Under the pieces are notes generated by a model. That model was not told the DNA's origin. It did not search any database and saw only the letters and a program-made list of their open reading frames with translations. A stretch of DNA of 64,000 nt from Cycas panzhihuaensis. Lineage: Eukaryota; Cycadophyta. How positions within the stretch are numbered: position 1 is the stretch's first letter; each line of letters starts with the position of its first letter. This document shows, in pieces, positions 23,028 to 34,725 of this stretch. The stretch is taken from positions 83,645,741-83,709,740 of the forward strand of contig CM041465.1 of NCBI GenBank assembly GCA_023213395.1. The letters are read 5' to 3'. A program made the translations under genes and the position numbers.

Positions 23028-25189
23028 AGGGGGTCACTATAGATAAGGACCTCTAGGCCAATACTAAAACTACAAAAGGGGCCTAGAGACCTCGAAGGAA
23101 GAATAGGTCACCCTCAAAGGGTGTCCACACATTGAAATGTAGGTTCAGGGACCTATAAATAACACAATAACCTTTTCTTCTTCCTAGATACCTTCCTCGG
23201 TTTAAGTTGGGCAATGAGACATCTTCGAGTAGTTGAATAACCTAAGAGGGAGCTCTCCTATCCTTAGAGGGAAAGAAGAGAAGATAGACCTCCTTTTAGA
23301 AAAGGAGACAAGTGAAAGAGGGAAAGACTAGTGACAAGGTGAGAAGTGGCTTTGGCAAGCCTACTCGAAGTCTAGGAGTGTATAAGGAAGAGGGTAGTGT
23401 CTTGAGTACTAAGCCTCTAAGAAGGAGAGAATGTTTCCACCATCTGAGGGGCAACCGAAGTTGCAATCTCTTCTTGGGTAACAAGAAGAGAAAGATGGTA
23501 TGGGTGCAACAGAAAGAGGTGGAAAGAAGTTGTGAATGCATTATGGCAACTAGGTTATGAAGTTTTCTTAGGTTTCTAAGAAGAACTGAAAGATCTTTAG
23601 AATTGATGTTTACTATATAGTAAGGTGTAGTTTGGTTTTGTTTATTCGAGTTTATGGTGGCATTTCAATTTCAGATAAAGATGGGTACTACCAAAGAAAG
23701 GAAACGCACAAAGGAATTTAAAATAAACACATGCAATAACAGTGTAATCTTTTCCCTATTTATCCCCTTACTTTGTTTTGCCTCTAGATGGATGCAATGA
23801 AGGTTAGGAGTGTGGAAGAGGAAAGGGAAAGGTTTAACGTAAGGAGTTACCTTATGTGGGTATACCTCCTCTTTTAGTGAGAGGAGGATCGGGTTCTTTA
23901 AGAGGTGAACATTCCCTAAAAAGAAGAAAAAGAATGCAAAATAATATGATCTCTTTGTTTGCCTCCCCTTTACAACATGCAACAAAAGGAAAAAGGTTTT
24001 TCAAAGAGAAACTTTTAAATCTTTTCTTTTCTTTAGAATAGAAAAAATAGGATGGGGTGAGAAAGAGAGGAGGAGAAGGGTGTCTAAGAAAGTATGCACT
24101 TGGTTGTGGTATTTGGTGCTGCGTTTTATTATGCCCTTTCATTGCCACTCTTTATAATGCATTCCCACAAGTTGCTACCTCTTTCATTTCTATTGTTTAC
24201 TATCAAAGTCAATTTAGATGAAGGGAGGGGCTTCCTTACCTTTCCCTATCCTCCAAATGGGGCTTACTTACCATCCCCAAACAAGAAATAACACAATAAT
24301 AAAAATGGAAATGAAGTGGAACCAAAACTAGAAATAAGTGCAATGTTACCCCTTTTGTGATTTGTTGCTTGATTCACAAAATGACCTCCAACCTGTAGCA
24401 TGAAAGAGAGCAAGTCCTCCCATAAGCAAGATATATGTGTATATGTATATTCTTGGTTTATAACATTAGTATGTAGATGTGTGAACCAAAGGTTTAACAA
24501 ATATGAGATTGTGTATTTCTTGCTCAATGATTTTGGTAAGTGTATGTAACAATCACAATATACAAAGAGGGGAAAGAAAATAGGTATTGCCTTGGGATGA
24601 GAAGCTCCTTTAAGTGACAACCAATCCCTATGAGCTATAGATAACTCAGTTGGCTAGGGTTTGGAAGTAATATACAAAGTGGATATGCATGTGTGTAGGC
24701 CTCACAACACACCAAAACCCTAAAGCTAATGGTAGAGTGTAAGGAAATGCACCTCAAAGCATTATGAGGGGATTACCCAAGTGAGATGCAACTTTAGGGA
24801 TCAAGACTCTAGCCTATGGGCCTCTTCACAAGCTCCTTTGGCTTGGTTTGGCTTCCTTGTCTCCAAAACGCTAGAGGATTTAATATGGGAGTATGAGAAA
24901 AATGGTGAAAAGGAGGTATTGCCTCCTTATGCTAAGCAAAATATGGCCCAAAATCAACATAAAACTATTCCAAGTATATATCTAGGGACATATCGCTAAA
25001 AATAGCAAAGAGTAAACCACAAAGCATAAGATTCTTGTGAGGGAGAACTAGGGAAAATAGATTTACCATGGAAGGATGATATTTCAAATTGAAGAATGAT
25101 GTTGGAGGAGATAAAACCTCCATTTTGTAAAGAGAAGGAGGAGATACTTTGTCATTTACTTGATGGAAAGGCTCTCCTTGCTTGTGGAA
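23028..25189. other. Unidentified region, less AT-rich
   Basis: No domain or motif was recognised on either strand. The plus strand is purine-rich between 23200 and 23560 and from 23800 to 24100, which leaves short open frames on both strands without family resemblance. At 24635-24665 the words GATAACTCAGTTGGCTAGGG loosely resemble a tRNA 5' half, without a B box. With 31730-32489 it is one block of host DNA interrupted by gypsy-2. Confidence 0.55.
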
Positions 25190-25194
25190 GGAAA

Positions 25195-25567
25195 TGGGAC
25201 ATTTCTTCTCACCAATACTCTTGAGATAGCAAAGAATTTGACAATCGTAGCAGCGTCTTCTTATCTAATAGAGCAAATAAGTTAACCAAGGGTTTCATAA
25301 GAATACTAGAGTGCTAAATGATCACCAAAAGATAAAAAGTACTGCAGCACAATCTTTATAAAAATGTTCTATCGAGATAACCATCATTTACAATTTATGA
25401 CCCTTATATAGACAAAATAAGGTCTTATACATGTAATCCTATTGGCGGCCTAAGCGGCCTTAATTCTATTAGACAGTAGTGCCCATGCATACTATTGACC
25501 CGCTAGATGGCACATGTACAAAGTTCCATAATGGTTTACATAACTTAGTTGGATAAGTTATGTAACA
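25195..25567 (-). repeat. gypsy-2 3' LTR
   Basis: A 373-bp copy of 31351-31724. On the minus strand it begins TGTTACATAACTTATCC and ends CCCA. The polypurine tract AGGGGAGGGGACT lies directly before it, at 25568-25580 of the plus strand. Confidence 0.92.
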
Positions 25568-25589
25568 AGTCCCCTCCCCTAAGATGCCA

Positions 25590-26985
25590 AGTCCTCGAGG
25601 CATGTGAGATGCAGGTGCTTTTTGACAAACTCATCAGACTCCCAAGTTGCTTCATCAGAGGTGTAGCTTGTCCACTATATTAGATATTCTGAAATGGATT
25701 GATTCCAGAGACACAGTTGTTTGGTAGCCAGGATATGTTCTAGAGGTATGGACAAGGTTTGCTCTTTATCTAAAATTGGAAGGGTTGTCTGGGGAGTATG
25801 GGTTTCTCTTAGACACTTCCAAAGACAAGAGACATGAAAAACATTATGGATGTTTGTGGTGAGGAGAATGTCGAGAGCATATGCAACTTCACCAATACGT
25901 TTAAGGAATTTATAGGGGCTATAATATCGAGGGCTAAGTTTGTGGTTCTTATGATGGTGAAGGGATTGCTGCTTATAAGGTTGGAGATGAAGAAATACCA
26001 AATCCTCAATATTGAAGAAGCGATCAAAGTGGTGGTGGTCTGCTAATTGTTTCATTCGATTTTGGGCCATGGATAGGTTTTGTTTAAGGGTATGGAGAAT
26101 TTGGTTCATATGCTGTAATTTTTATTGCACTATTATCGTACAGAGGTTGGTAGCTAAGGTGTGGTGGGATGGTGGGGGATACCTATAGAGAGCCAAAAAT
26201 GGGGACATTCTAATGACTGAATGGTGTGTGGAGTTGTACTAATACTCAACTAGAGCTAGCCATGATGTCCATTTAGACTAGTGGTTAGATGCAAAGCAAC
26301 GTAAGTAGGTCTCCAGAGTTTTATTAAGGACCTCAGATTGGCCATTGGTTTGTGGATGGTATGTAAAACTCATGTTGAATGATGTTCCTAATGCGCAGAA
26401 TAGCTCTTGCCAAAAGGAGCTAGTGAATTTAGGGTTGTGATCATATACAATGGTGGATGGAAAACTATGTAAATGAAATATTGTCTGGATGTAGATGTCA
26501 GCGATGTGTGGGGCTTTATAGGTTGTGTGGATGGGTAAGAAGTGGGCATATTTTATCAATCGATCTATAACTACTAAAATAGAGTCAGATCCAGCAGATG
26601 GTGGTAGGCCCGTTATAAAGTCCATGGAAATATCTTACCATTTACCTTACGGGATGTGCAATGGTTAAAGGAGGCCCAGTTGGGGTTTTGTATCAGCTTT
26701 GTTATGTTGGCATGTATCACATTCTGAGACAAAGGCAAGGATGGTGGATTTCATTTCTGGCCAAAAGAAGTCAAAACGAATCCTACGGTAAGTTTTATCA
26801 AAACTAGAGTGGCTGCCAAGAGGGGAAGAATGATATTCTAATAAAATCCATGGGATAAAAGCTGAGAGGGGATGTACGAATATGCGATTTTGGTATAAGA
26901 GAATATTATTATGGATGGACCAATCCTTATGAGTGTGGACCTTATTAGCCCAGTGCACAAAATCATGTTGGTTTTGGTTAGCCAT
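25590..26985 (-). pseudogene. gypsy-2 integrase and chromodomain
   Basis: The integrase joins cDNA to target DNA. In minus-strand order: the HHCC zinc finger (HSSFDKTYRRIRFDFFWPEM ... CDTCQHNK) at about 26820-26690; the catalytic core from 26625 with Asp in MDFITGLP, Asp in VYDHNPKF (family VSDRDP) and Glu in NGQSEVLN, so the triad is present; a stop after about 26278; the C-terminal part 26109-25675 (RMKQLADHHH, GEVAYALDI, IHNVFHVSCL). The chromodomain is at about 25675-25590 (TSDEATWES). Stops separate the open pieces. Confidence 0.92.
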
Positions 26986-26994
26986 GGCTAAATC

Positions 26995-28330
26995 CTATAG
27001 CCATATCGGCTGTGGGGAGGAAATGGCATAAATGGCAGGGTCCTCAGTATGATTGGTGTTATCACTAAGTGTAGGTGAAGGCAATCTCAAGAGAGCATCT
27101 GCCATAATGTTATCTTTTACCCTTTTATATGTGATTGTAAAATCAAAAACTTGGAGGCGGTCGACCCATTTCGCCTGCTCTTCTAAGAGGACAGGTTGAT
27201 CTAGTAAATGACGAAGGCTATGATGATCAGTGAGGATAGTGAATTTAGAACCAAGTAGATACTGTTGCCACTTGTCAATAGCATTGAGGATGGCCCGCAT
27301 TTCTTTTTGATATGTAGAAAGACTACACTTATGATCTTTGAGTTTTTGACTTTCAAAGGCAATGGGGTGGAAGTCTTGCCTTAAGACCACACCTAATCCA
27401 AACCTAGAGGCATCACATTCTAATTAGAAGGCCAAGAAAAGTCAGGGGAGGCCAAGACTGGGGTGGTTGTCATGACCTCTTTTAAATGGAGGAAGGCCTC
27501 ATTAGCTAAGGGGGACCACTGGAAGGAATCCTTCCTATGTAAGTGGGTTAAGGTAGTAGTTAGCGTGGCATAATTTCAAACAAACCGATGATAGAATCCA
27601 GTAAGTCCTAGAAAAAGCTGCAATCAGGTCAGGGTTTTTGGGGTTGGCCAATTAGTGATGACAGAGATTTTATCAGGATCCACCCGAACCCCTGGAAAGG
27701 ATATAATATGCCCAAGGTATTATAATTTAGATTTCCCAAATTCACATTTGGAGAGCTTAGCATGTAATTTATTCTCAGCTAGGATTTGAAGGACTATTTC
27801 TAGATGTGGGATATGGCCAGCATGTTTGAGTTATAGATAAGAATATCGTCAAAGAAGACGATGACAAATTTTCATAAGTATGGGGAAAAGATCTTGTTCA
27901 TGAGGGCCTGAAAGGTGGCCAGAGCATTATATAGGCCAAAGGGCATGACTTGGAACTCAAAGTGGCCATGGTGGGTTCAGAAAGCTATTTTATATTGATC
28001 CTCTAGCAAGATGGGGATTTGATAGTAGCCTGATTGTAAATCAATCTTGGTGAAAATTACAGCGCCATGGATTTCATCTAACATGTCATCGATTCATGGC
28101 ATGGGAAACTTATTTTTTATGGTGATTTTATTGAGTGCACGATAGTCAATACAAAGTTAGAAAGAGCCATCCTTTTTGCAAACTAAGATGATGGGTGCTA
28201 CATACGGGCTTTTACTAGGTTGGATGATACCTGTCAAACAATTCCCGCGTGATTTTTTTGATTTCATTTTTTTAGAAATAGGAATTTCTATATAGTCAAA
28301 GGCTAATCAGGTCATGCAAACTTTGTAACT
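26995..28330 (-). pseudogene. gypsy-2 RT and RNase H
   Basis: RT is badly shifted between 28330 and 27400. Recognisable pieces include FFDDILIY near 27866-27840 and blocks equivalent to YHQIPI and VMPF in changing frames. RNase H is one open stretch, 27390-26995: LRQDFHPIAFESQKL, YQKEMRAILNAIDKW, TDHHSL, and KRVKDNIMADALLRLP at its end (DALSRLP in relatives). It then stops before the integrase. Confidence 0.87.
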
Positions 28331-28392
28331 CAATAGTATGGTAAAATCCTCGATCAGGTGGGGGCTAGTGTGAGAGAAAATACAGATTGGTA

Positions 28393-28875
28393 TCAGTCTA
28401 ATACTTGTTGGATATCAGGGTGGATACCCGAGGGGGCCTGGATATGGTTAAGACGAATGATGTATTCGATGTTACTGTTGAGTTGGTAGCATATTCGTGA
28501 GGGTGAGATTACTTTGTTTGGGAGGGCTTGCATCCCATAAAGTTTATAAGAGTGGCCCATGTGATCTTTGAACATAATGAAGGGGGTCATGGGTGAGTTA
28601 TTGGTGCTATGAGTTCCTAGAGTTTGGAGCCATTGTACACCAAGAATTGCATCTGACCCACCTATAGACAAGGTATAAAAATCAGAGACAAGGGTATATG
28701 AGCCAATGTGGACCGTGAGGTTTTTTATTGTTCCCACATAATGGAGTCTGTGATGACTAGGTAAGGAGTAAATGAAGCTAGTTTTAGGTTCTATGTAAAG
28801 ATTCAATTGGCAGGCAATGGAGATGTCGATGAAATTTAGCGACATACCACCATCGATTAAAATGGTAATTGGGGT
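28393..28875 (-). pseudogene. gypsy-2 protease
   Basis: Minus-strand reading gives ILIDGGMSLNFI (28875-28830), where the family has DSG or DGG-S, followed by SDAILGVQWLQTLG at about 28650, the usual second block of the gypsy aspartic protease. The frame is open for about 150 codons to 28393. Confidence 0.85.
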
Positions 28876-29059
28876 TTTCCTAAGTATTCCTTTGACTTGA
28901 AGTGGTTCAGGATATGCAATGGAGGTAACTATGGATAAGGAAACTTTAGGCTTAGGGTTTGGGGGAAACTCATCAATAGGGTGGTCTTGGGGATCATCAT
29001 TATATTCATGCTTAGTCTAAGGGTCATCATCCAAGGGTAAGTCTGGGTCAATTGTGAAG

Positions 29060-30093
29060 ACCATCTTCCTAGCTTTGCAGATTCTATTATGACAAGTTGT
29101 CCATTTTTCAGAACATTGCATACATAGACCAGATTCTCGACAACGTTGTGCCTTTACAGGAGTGATGTGGATGGACTTTGACAATGATTCCTCAATACAC
29201 TGCTCGAGAGATGTAGCTGGGGTGTTCTATGGTCATGGGCATGATCATGGTCTCTGGGACCAGGCCGTATTAGCTTGTCGGGATCATGAACACCACGTGG
29301 AGTCTTGTCTGAATGGAGGAGGTCTTTCTACAACAAATTCTGATTCTACTACTTTAGCCATATTAATTGCATCCTTTAGAGTGGATAGGGAGATTGTCTT
29401 CAAGCACATTTGGATACATTCTTTAAGTCTAGACACATACGTATCTATCTCTATTTATTTATCAAGTTGTTGATCAACCTGATTACGTAAAGATTGGAAC
29501 TCGCCAGTGTAAACTTCGACAGAGGATACTTGCTTCAAACATATTAGCTGTGTAAAAAAAATTTGATTCTAAGTGTCTTCATACTGCTCAAAAAAATAGG
29601 TAGAGAAGTGCACCCAAGACTGGCTGGAGAGGTACTTCTGTTTCCACCATTGGAACCAATGATGTGCCTTCCCATCTAAGTGAATGGAAGCAAATGTAAG
29701 TTGCTCATTTACTCACATTGGGTTGAGTGTAAAGTAAGACTTTAATTTGCTAATCCAACTTCCTGCACTATCCCTGTTGAGATCTGGATCAAATGTGGAT
29801 ATATTGATCTTATGATGGAATGGTTGTTGCTGACATGGAGGTAGAGGCACGATTTGTTGCTATGTGGGGCCAACTAGTGGTGGAGAAGAGAAGTTGTTCA
29901 ACCTCTTAATTACATCTTGGACATCATCATGAGATGCTAGGTTTTACAATTTTGAGCTAAATTCTGCGCCCATGGTAGCTACTTCATTTTTAACCTCCTA
30001 ACGTATGTGGCTGAGATCCTCTATTTTAGCATAAATTCTATTGACTTCAGTCTCGAGTCCTAAGATTTTGTCACTGTTACTTTGAGGATCCAT
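29060..30093 (-). pseudogene. gypsy-2 gag
   Basis: It starts at ATG 30093 (reverse) with MDPQSNSDKI and a short heptad-like stretch. It then reads FDPDLNRDSAGSWI, HLDGKAHHWFQWWK (Retrotrans_gag hallmark) near 29670-29640, and FSTYFFEQYED. The zinc knuckle is near 29130-29090 (GLCMQCSEKW), with the rest of the metal ligands decayed. Many single-base stops occur (first at about 30000), often TAG. Confidence 0.85.
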
Positions 30094-31336
30094 GGAGAAA
30101 GGGTGTAAAGAGGCGGGAATAAGTAGAAAGAAGGGGAATGAACGAAATGGGAATAATCAAGAAAGAAAGGGACGTAAGAAAAAGGGGGTTGTTAAGAGAA
30201 AGAGAGGGGGGTGAATAGGGAGATTGTGGGGTGTCTATAGCCTATTGACCCCAAAGAAAGTTACATAAACAAGATATCAAGTTCTTTTAACAGTGCAAAA
30301 AGCTTGTTCAAATGGGACATATGAAGTGTGTGGGGTGGTAGGACCCATCGTTGACTAGGTACTAAAAATTGTGAAAATTTATAGTATATACCAACCTAGT
30401 GCAAATTTACCAATATGATGTGATGATCAAAATGAGGTATATACTTGTAAGGGCAAATTTTCTCGCTAAATTAAGTGGATTTTTTTTTTCTTTTTCTCTT
30501 TCTTTTTTCTTTTTTCTTTTTTTTCTTTTCTTTTCTTCCATTTTTTTTTTCCCTTTATGTTTTCTTTCTCTCTCTCTCTTTTGTTTTTTTTTCCAAATTA
30601 TGAGATGGATTACAGTCTTAACCAAAGTATCTTACCAACCACTAAACAAGGTGTGCTTAGTCTTATAGGGCTGCTAATAAACTGTAGAAGTTTAGGGCAA
30701 GTAGCTTTGTGGCGCTAACCGCTAACCACTATACCACAAGACTTCAATGGTCGATAGTTGCCTATGCTAGAAAAGGATTAGGACCTGAAGGTGGGGTCCT
30801 CCTATATACCCGAAGGTACATAGAGGTGCACTTCCATAGCCAGTTTCTATCTAGGGCTTGGCTCAAGAGTGATACTCCAATCCTTTATGCAAAGGGCAGG
30901 AGGGCCACTATGCGCTTAGCTAGAGTGACAGATCCCTATGATATTTAAAGACCCCCAGTACAGGGTCTCTACCTAACTACTTGGGTAGCCACCCAGTAGT
31001 GTTGTCTACCTGGGAAAGGAGGTGGAAGGAAGAAAAAAGTAGCCACCCAGTGGTGTTATCTACCCTTTAGATATAATTTAATGCCAGAATAGAAATATAG
31101 GAATGAAATTAAAATCAGATGAAAGATAAGGGATAAAGTACTAGAGTTACCTGGGAAAAAAATTTCATATTTCTCCAAACTCTTGGACTATCCCAATACC
31201 ATTCCTCAATCTCCATGGAGAGAGTACTAAGCGAAGGTCTTTCCTCGATCTCTACTAGGGTAGAGAGAGTACTCAATCTGATAGGGAAAGAAAAAAAATT
31301 CTAGTCTTTTGGGCAACCTCCCACGATTACAACGTA
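30094..31336 (-). other. gypsy-2 untranslated leader with pyrimidine tract and GC-richer block
   Basis: About 1.24 kb lies between PBS and gag ATG, long for a chromovirus. On the plus strand it contains a T/C-only-like tract at 30480-30598 and a GC-richer block at 30699-31080. In that block two short copies of GTAGCCACCCAGT.GTGTT.TCTACC lie at 30985-31012 and 31041-31068. The block may be a later insertion, but no target duplication was found. Confidence 0.6.
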
Positions 31337-31348
31337 GCTCTGATACCA
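31337..31348 (-). other. gypsy-2 primer binding site
   Basis: GCTCTGATACCA on the plus strand is TGGTATCAGAGC on the element strand, complementary to initiator tRNA-Met, two bases from the LTR end. Confidence 0.95.
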
Positions 31349-31350
31349 CT

Positions 31351-31724
31351 TTGGATGTTTCTTCTTGCCAATGCTCTTGAGATAGCAGAGAATTTGACAA
31401 TCGCAGCAGTGTCTTCTTATCTAACAGAGCAAATAAGTTAACCAAGAGTTTCATAGGAACACCAGAGTGCTAAATGATTACTAAAAGATAGAAAGTACCA
31501 CAACATAATCTTTATAAAAATGTTCTATCGAAATAACCATCATTTATAATTTATGATCCTTATATAGACAAAATAGGGTCTTATATATATAATCCTATTA
31601 GCAGCCTAAGTGGCCTTACATTCTATTGGATGATAGCGCCCATGCATACTACTAACCTGCTAGATGGCACATGCACAAAGTTTCATAGTGGTTTACATAA
31701 CTTAGTTGGATAAGTTATGTAATA
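31351..31724 (-). repeat. gypsy-2 5' LTR
   Basis: A 374-bp copy of 25195-25567. Both terminal dinucleotides are mutated here (element start TATTACATAAC, end CCAA), while the other copy keeps TG...CA. Confidence 0.92.
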
Positions 31725-32489
31725 GGAAACCTACAATTCCTGTGTGTAGGAGGAGTGGGAGAGAGTTAGAGAAGGAAGAAAGAAATAAGAGAGTTGTTCT
31801 CCTATAAAAAGAGTATTTTTCCTTAAGTTGAATGGAAGAATGATGATAATGATTTCAAATTTTAGGGTTTTTATTTTTTTGGAGAGGCCTCAAGGTCGTT
31901 AGGGCTAAGCCTGAGTGAGTCTTAAGGTGGGGTAGTGCACCATCTGGGTGTAATTTCTAAAATTATTTATTTCTATTTGCGACAAACCACATAATAGTCA
32001 CACCATCAACTTATTCATAACATTGCTAATATATTAGTGTTGCACAACAATCAAAGTAGGGCAGATAGAAAAGGTAGTGAGGTGGTAATAAAAATATAAA
32101 ATAATGAAAAATAATAATAAAAGGTAAGAAAATAGGGAATAAAACTCGGGAGGGGCCTGGGACTTCTCCTTAGAAGATTGTACACTAACCTAAGACCATT
32201 CTACATGCTAACAACTTGCAAAAACATGTGATAAATTTAGCCAATAAAGTTAGAACCTCATGGAAATAGCGACAATCGATATGCCAGAATGTAAAGGGTG
32301 CTAGGCGGTGGATCCTGATGAGACAAAACGAGAGATCAAGCAATGAACAAGTAATGGGGGGGAGGGGGGAGGGGATACCTACCCACTAAAACTCTTAATA
32401 AACTACCTTGGATAGATCGAGGAATATATAAGGTAGAGAGAAAAGAGGTAGATATAATGAAGTAGATTAAAGTGTATATAAGTTGGGCT
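31725..32489. other. Host DNA between gypsy-2 and COP-A
   Basis: No gene seen. 31725-31729 is the right GGAAA duplication of gypsy-2. At 32356-32374 a G-rich run (three tracts of 7, 6 and 4 G separated by single A) could form a quadruplex. 32485-32489 (GGGCT) is a candidate target duplication of COP-A. Confidence 0.6.
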
Positions 32490-32800
32490 TGAAAGAGGTT
32501 AATATATCAAGGTCATTTGTATAGATTAATTAAGTGACCTTAGGATATATTATTAGCATTAGTCTCTTAGTGAAATGTGCTTTATATATATTTAGATGTA
32601 ATTTTAAGTTTATGTCATTAGGCGGAAAAATCCTAACCCTAATGCTCACCCTCAATAATAAAAGGAAAAATCTCAAGGAGGGTCTCATTATTCATTCTTA
32701 CCTTCAAGCTTTGCTCTCATATATTGTTTCATCTCTTTTTCATTCTCAATTGCCATTATGTGCATTGAGTGATTTATTTCCTAGATAAATCCTTTCTTCA
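32490..32800 (+). repeat. COP-A 5' LTR
   Basis: It starts TGAAAGAGG, ends CTTCA, and is followed after two bases by a degenerate PBS (GGGTATCAAAGC at 32803-32814). It is homologous to the LTRs at 35862, 43007 and 47206. Confidence 0.93.
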
Positions 32801-34725
32801 TGGGGTATCAAAGCTAAAAGGGGATCTATTCACTTAATTCCACTTGTATGGAGTCATTTTACCTCTTCTTCATCTTTAATGTGAAGTATTGAAAGTGCAT
32901 TTATCATTTTTAAAATTTTGAGAGCTTAAAATTATATTATTTTATATGTTACTACTTTCTCTATGTGTACAAAATTTTAGAGGTGAAAAAAACAATTTTT
33001 TGAAGCTGTTTAGTAGCTAGAATAGTACCAGAAGTATTGAAAGCTTAAAATTTTATGAAAAATTTGACCATCTTAGATTTTGATGAAATTTGATGCATAG
33101 GGTTTCCTTGCCAAGAGGATAATTTTTGTCTTCTAGTGTAGATTTTAATTCAACCTATAACAGTGAGTTTTAAGTGAAATAAAATGTTAAAATTTATAGA
33201 GAAGTAACTTAAGACAATTTTCTCAATGAAATCCTTTAAAGATGAGCTAAAATTCTAAAAGTTTTTTTTATAGATCTAGTATATTTATGTCTCAGGAGCA
33301 TTTTAAGATAAATTTCATCTACTGTTTAATGAGATCTTTGTAGTTTTATCATGGATGTTGATTTGCCTACTCAACCCCACAAAAGATATTACGAGAGCAT
33401 TTCAGGTAGTTTCTTAGTTGATTTTAGAGATGATGTATAAGGAAAAGTTGATGTATAGTTCAAGATAAAACTTTTAACATATTAAAGTTTGGATTATGAG
33501 ATAGTGAATCTGGTAAGATTTTGCTTTTGTGCTTTTTTCAAGCAATTTTTTTTTTATGCCTTTTCAAAAGTATAACATCACTATCTTATTAGAAATAATA
33601 TTTTGAATACTTTTTTCTTTTCTATAGATTCAAATTTCATAATTTAGGCCTCCATATTTATAATTTTTAGAAAATTTTACCCATCTAGTATTTGTAAATT
33701 TTGTGAAGAAAAAAAATCACAAAATAGGACAAAATACCATGCATCTAGATTTAGAAAAATTATCACTTTAGTGGCAAGTTAATCTACGTTTTGTCCCTTT
33801 ATGGATTTTGTATTGAAATTTCTAAAAGTATATTTAAAAATATTATACTAAAGCGAAGGAAACCTTGGATCGGAAGCAATATCTAGTTCCTTTGCTAAAT
33901 CTAGTATGCTCTTTCTATTTGCACATATAGTATAAAGCATCACATCAAGTAGTAATAACAACAAAGCAAGCACGAAAGGTAAGCAAGTATATTTGGCAAC
34001 TTTCCATTTCAGTTTTTAGTTCAAGTTATTTAGAAATAAGTTATATTATTTTCTTAAAGGACTGCCAGTTATTAACTTATGTGCACACTCACCTTTGTTA
34101 AAATAGACCATGATTGTTCAAAGTCTGGTCCCTAAGAGAGGTGTGAGAGTCATACTAGATCTAGTCTTAACTAGAATAGTGGTGGATGGATAAATTAGCC
34201 ATACCTATGACCTCCAATTAGGGATAATCTTGGTAATGACTTAGGAAAACTAAAAACGTTAATATAAGATTAAAATTAACTTGGTCTAATATCCATCATA
34301 GCCGTGGGATATGCATGTACCGTTTGACTCTTCAGAGGAGGTATATAGCTGCTCACTGGTGAACTGGATGAGAACTAGGAGTATCTAGGATCCATTGTGA
34401 CTTGGATTTCATCACCAAGCATAGGTGCAAGTATCACAGGTGAAGGCCCTAATCGTATACTAGAAGCCTTAGGCATCGAAACCTCACCTACATTTGGATA
34501 AAAGTTAGAGATTAGTGGCATGACACATTATCACTCTTTACTAGCTCTATATTAGGCCCCATTCTTATATCATTGCTTATACTCATTTTTCATAGTTATT
34601 GAAAAATACTTAATCATTACTTGTTTCTTATTATGGCATTCATTTTTGTATCCTTGTTGTGTTAGGTGTACTAGCCATACATATTAGTGGCATATACTTC
34701 TATCATCTCTTTTACTTCTTTATCA
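32801..34725 (+). other. COP-A leader
   Basis: Non-coding leader of about 1.9 kb that aligns with the COP-B leader (36174-38015), for example the CATAGTATAAAGCATCACA and GTTTGACTCTTCAGAGGAGGTATA blocks. A leader this long is a feature of the family. Confidence 0.8.

Larger units (their letters stand above)
25195..31724 (-). mobile_element. Ty3/gypsy chromodomain element (gypsy-2)
   Basis: A complete-length but dead 6.53-kb LTR element read on the minus strand: 5' LTR 31351-31724, PBS, long leader, gag, protease, RT, RNase H, integrase with chromodomain, polypurine tract, 3' LTR 25195-25567. An exact 5-bp duplication GGAAA (25190-25194 and 31725-31729) flanks it. It is a different family from gypsy-1 by LTR sequence, although gene order and PBS agree. 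Confidence 0.94.

Noticed and set aside
23296-24620. Several open frames of 80-120 codons on both strands
   Set aside because: They follow from purine/pyrimidine strand bias, have no motifs and overlap each other on opposite strands.
24630-24690. tRNA-like head (ATAACTCAGTTGGCTAGGG)
   Set aside because: No B box, no cloverleaf partner and no repeat copy seen, so neither a tRNA gene nor a SINE is supported.
30407-30668. Open frames over the pyrimidine tract (Phe-rich on plus, Lys/Glu-rich on minus)
   Set aside because: Low-complexity product of the T/C tract in the gypsy-2 leader.
30699-30960. A-box-like word that might mark a SINE within gypsy-2
   Set aside because: No B box at the expected spacing and no target duplication. 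Kept only as a question under the leader finding.
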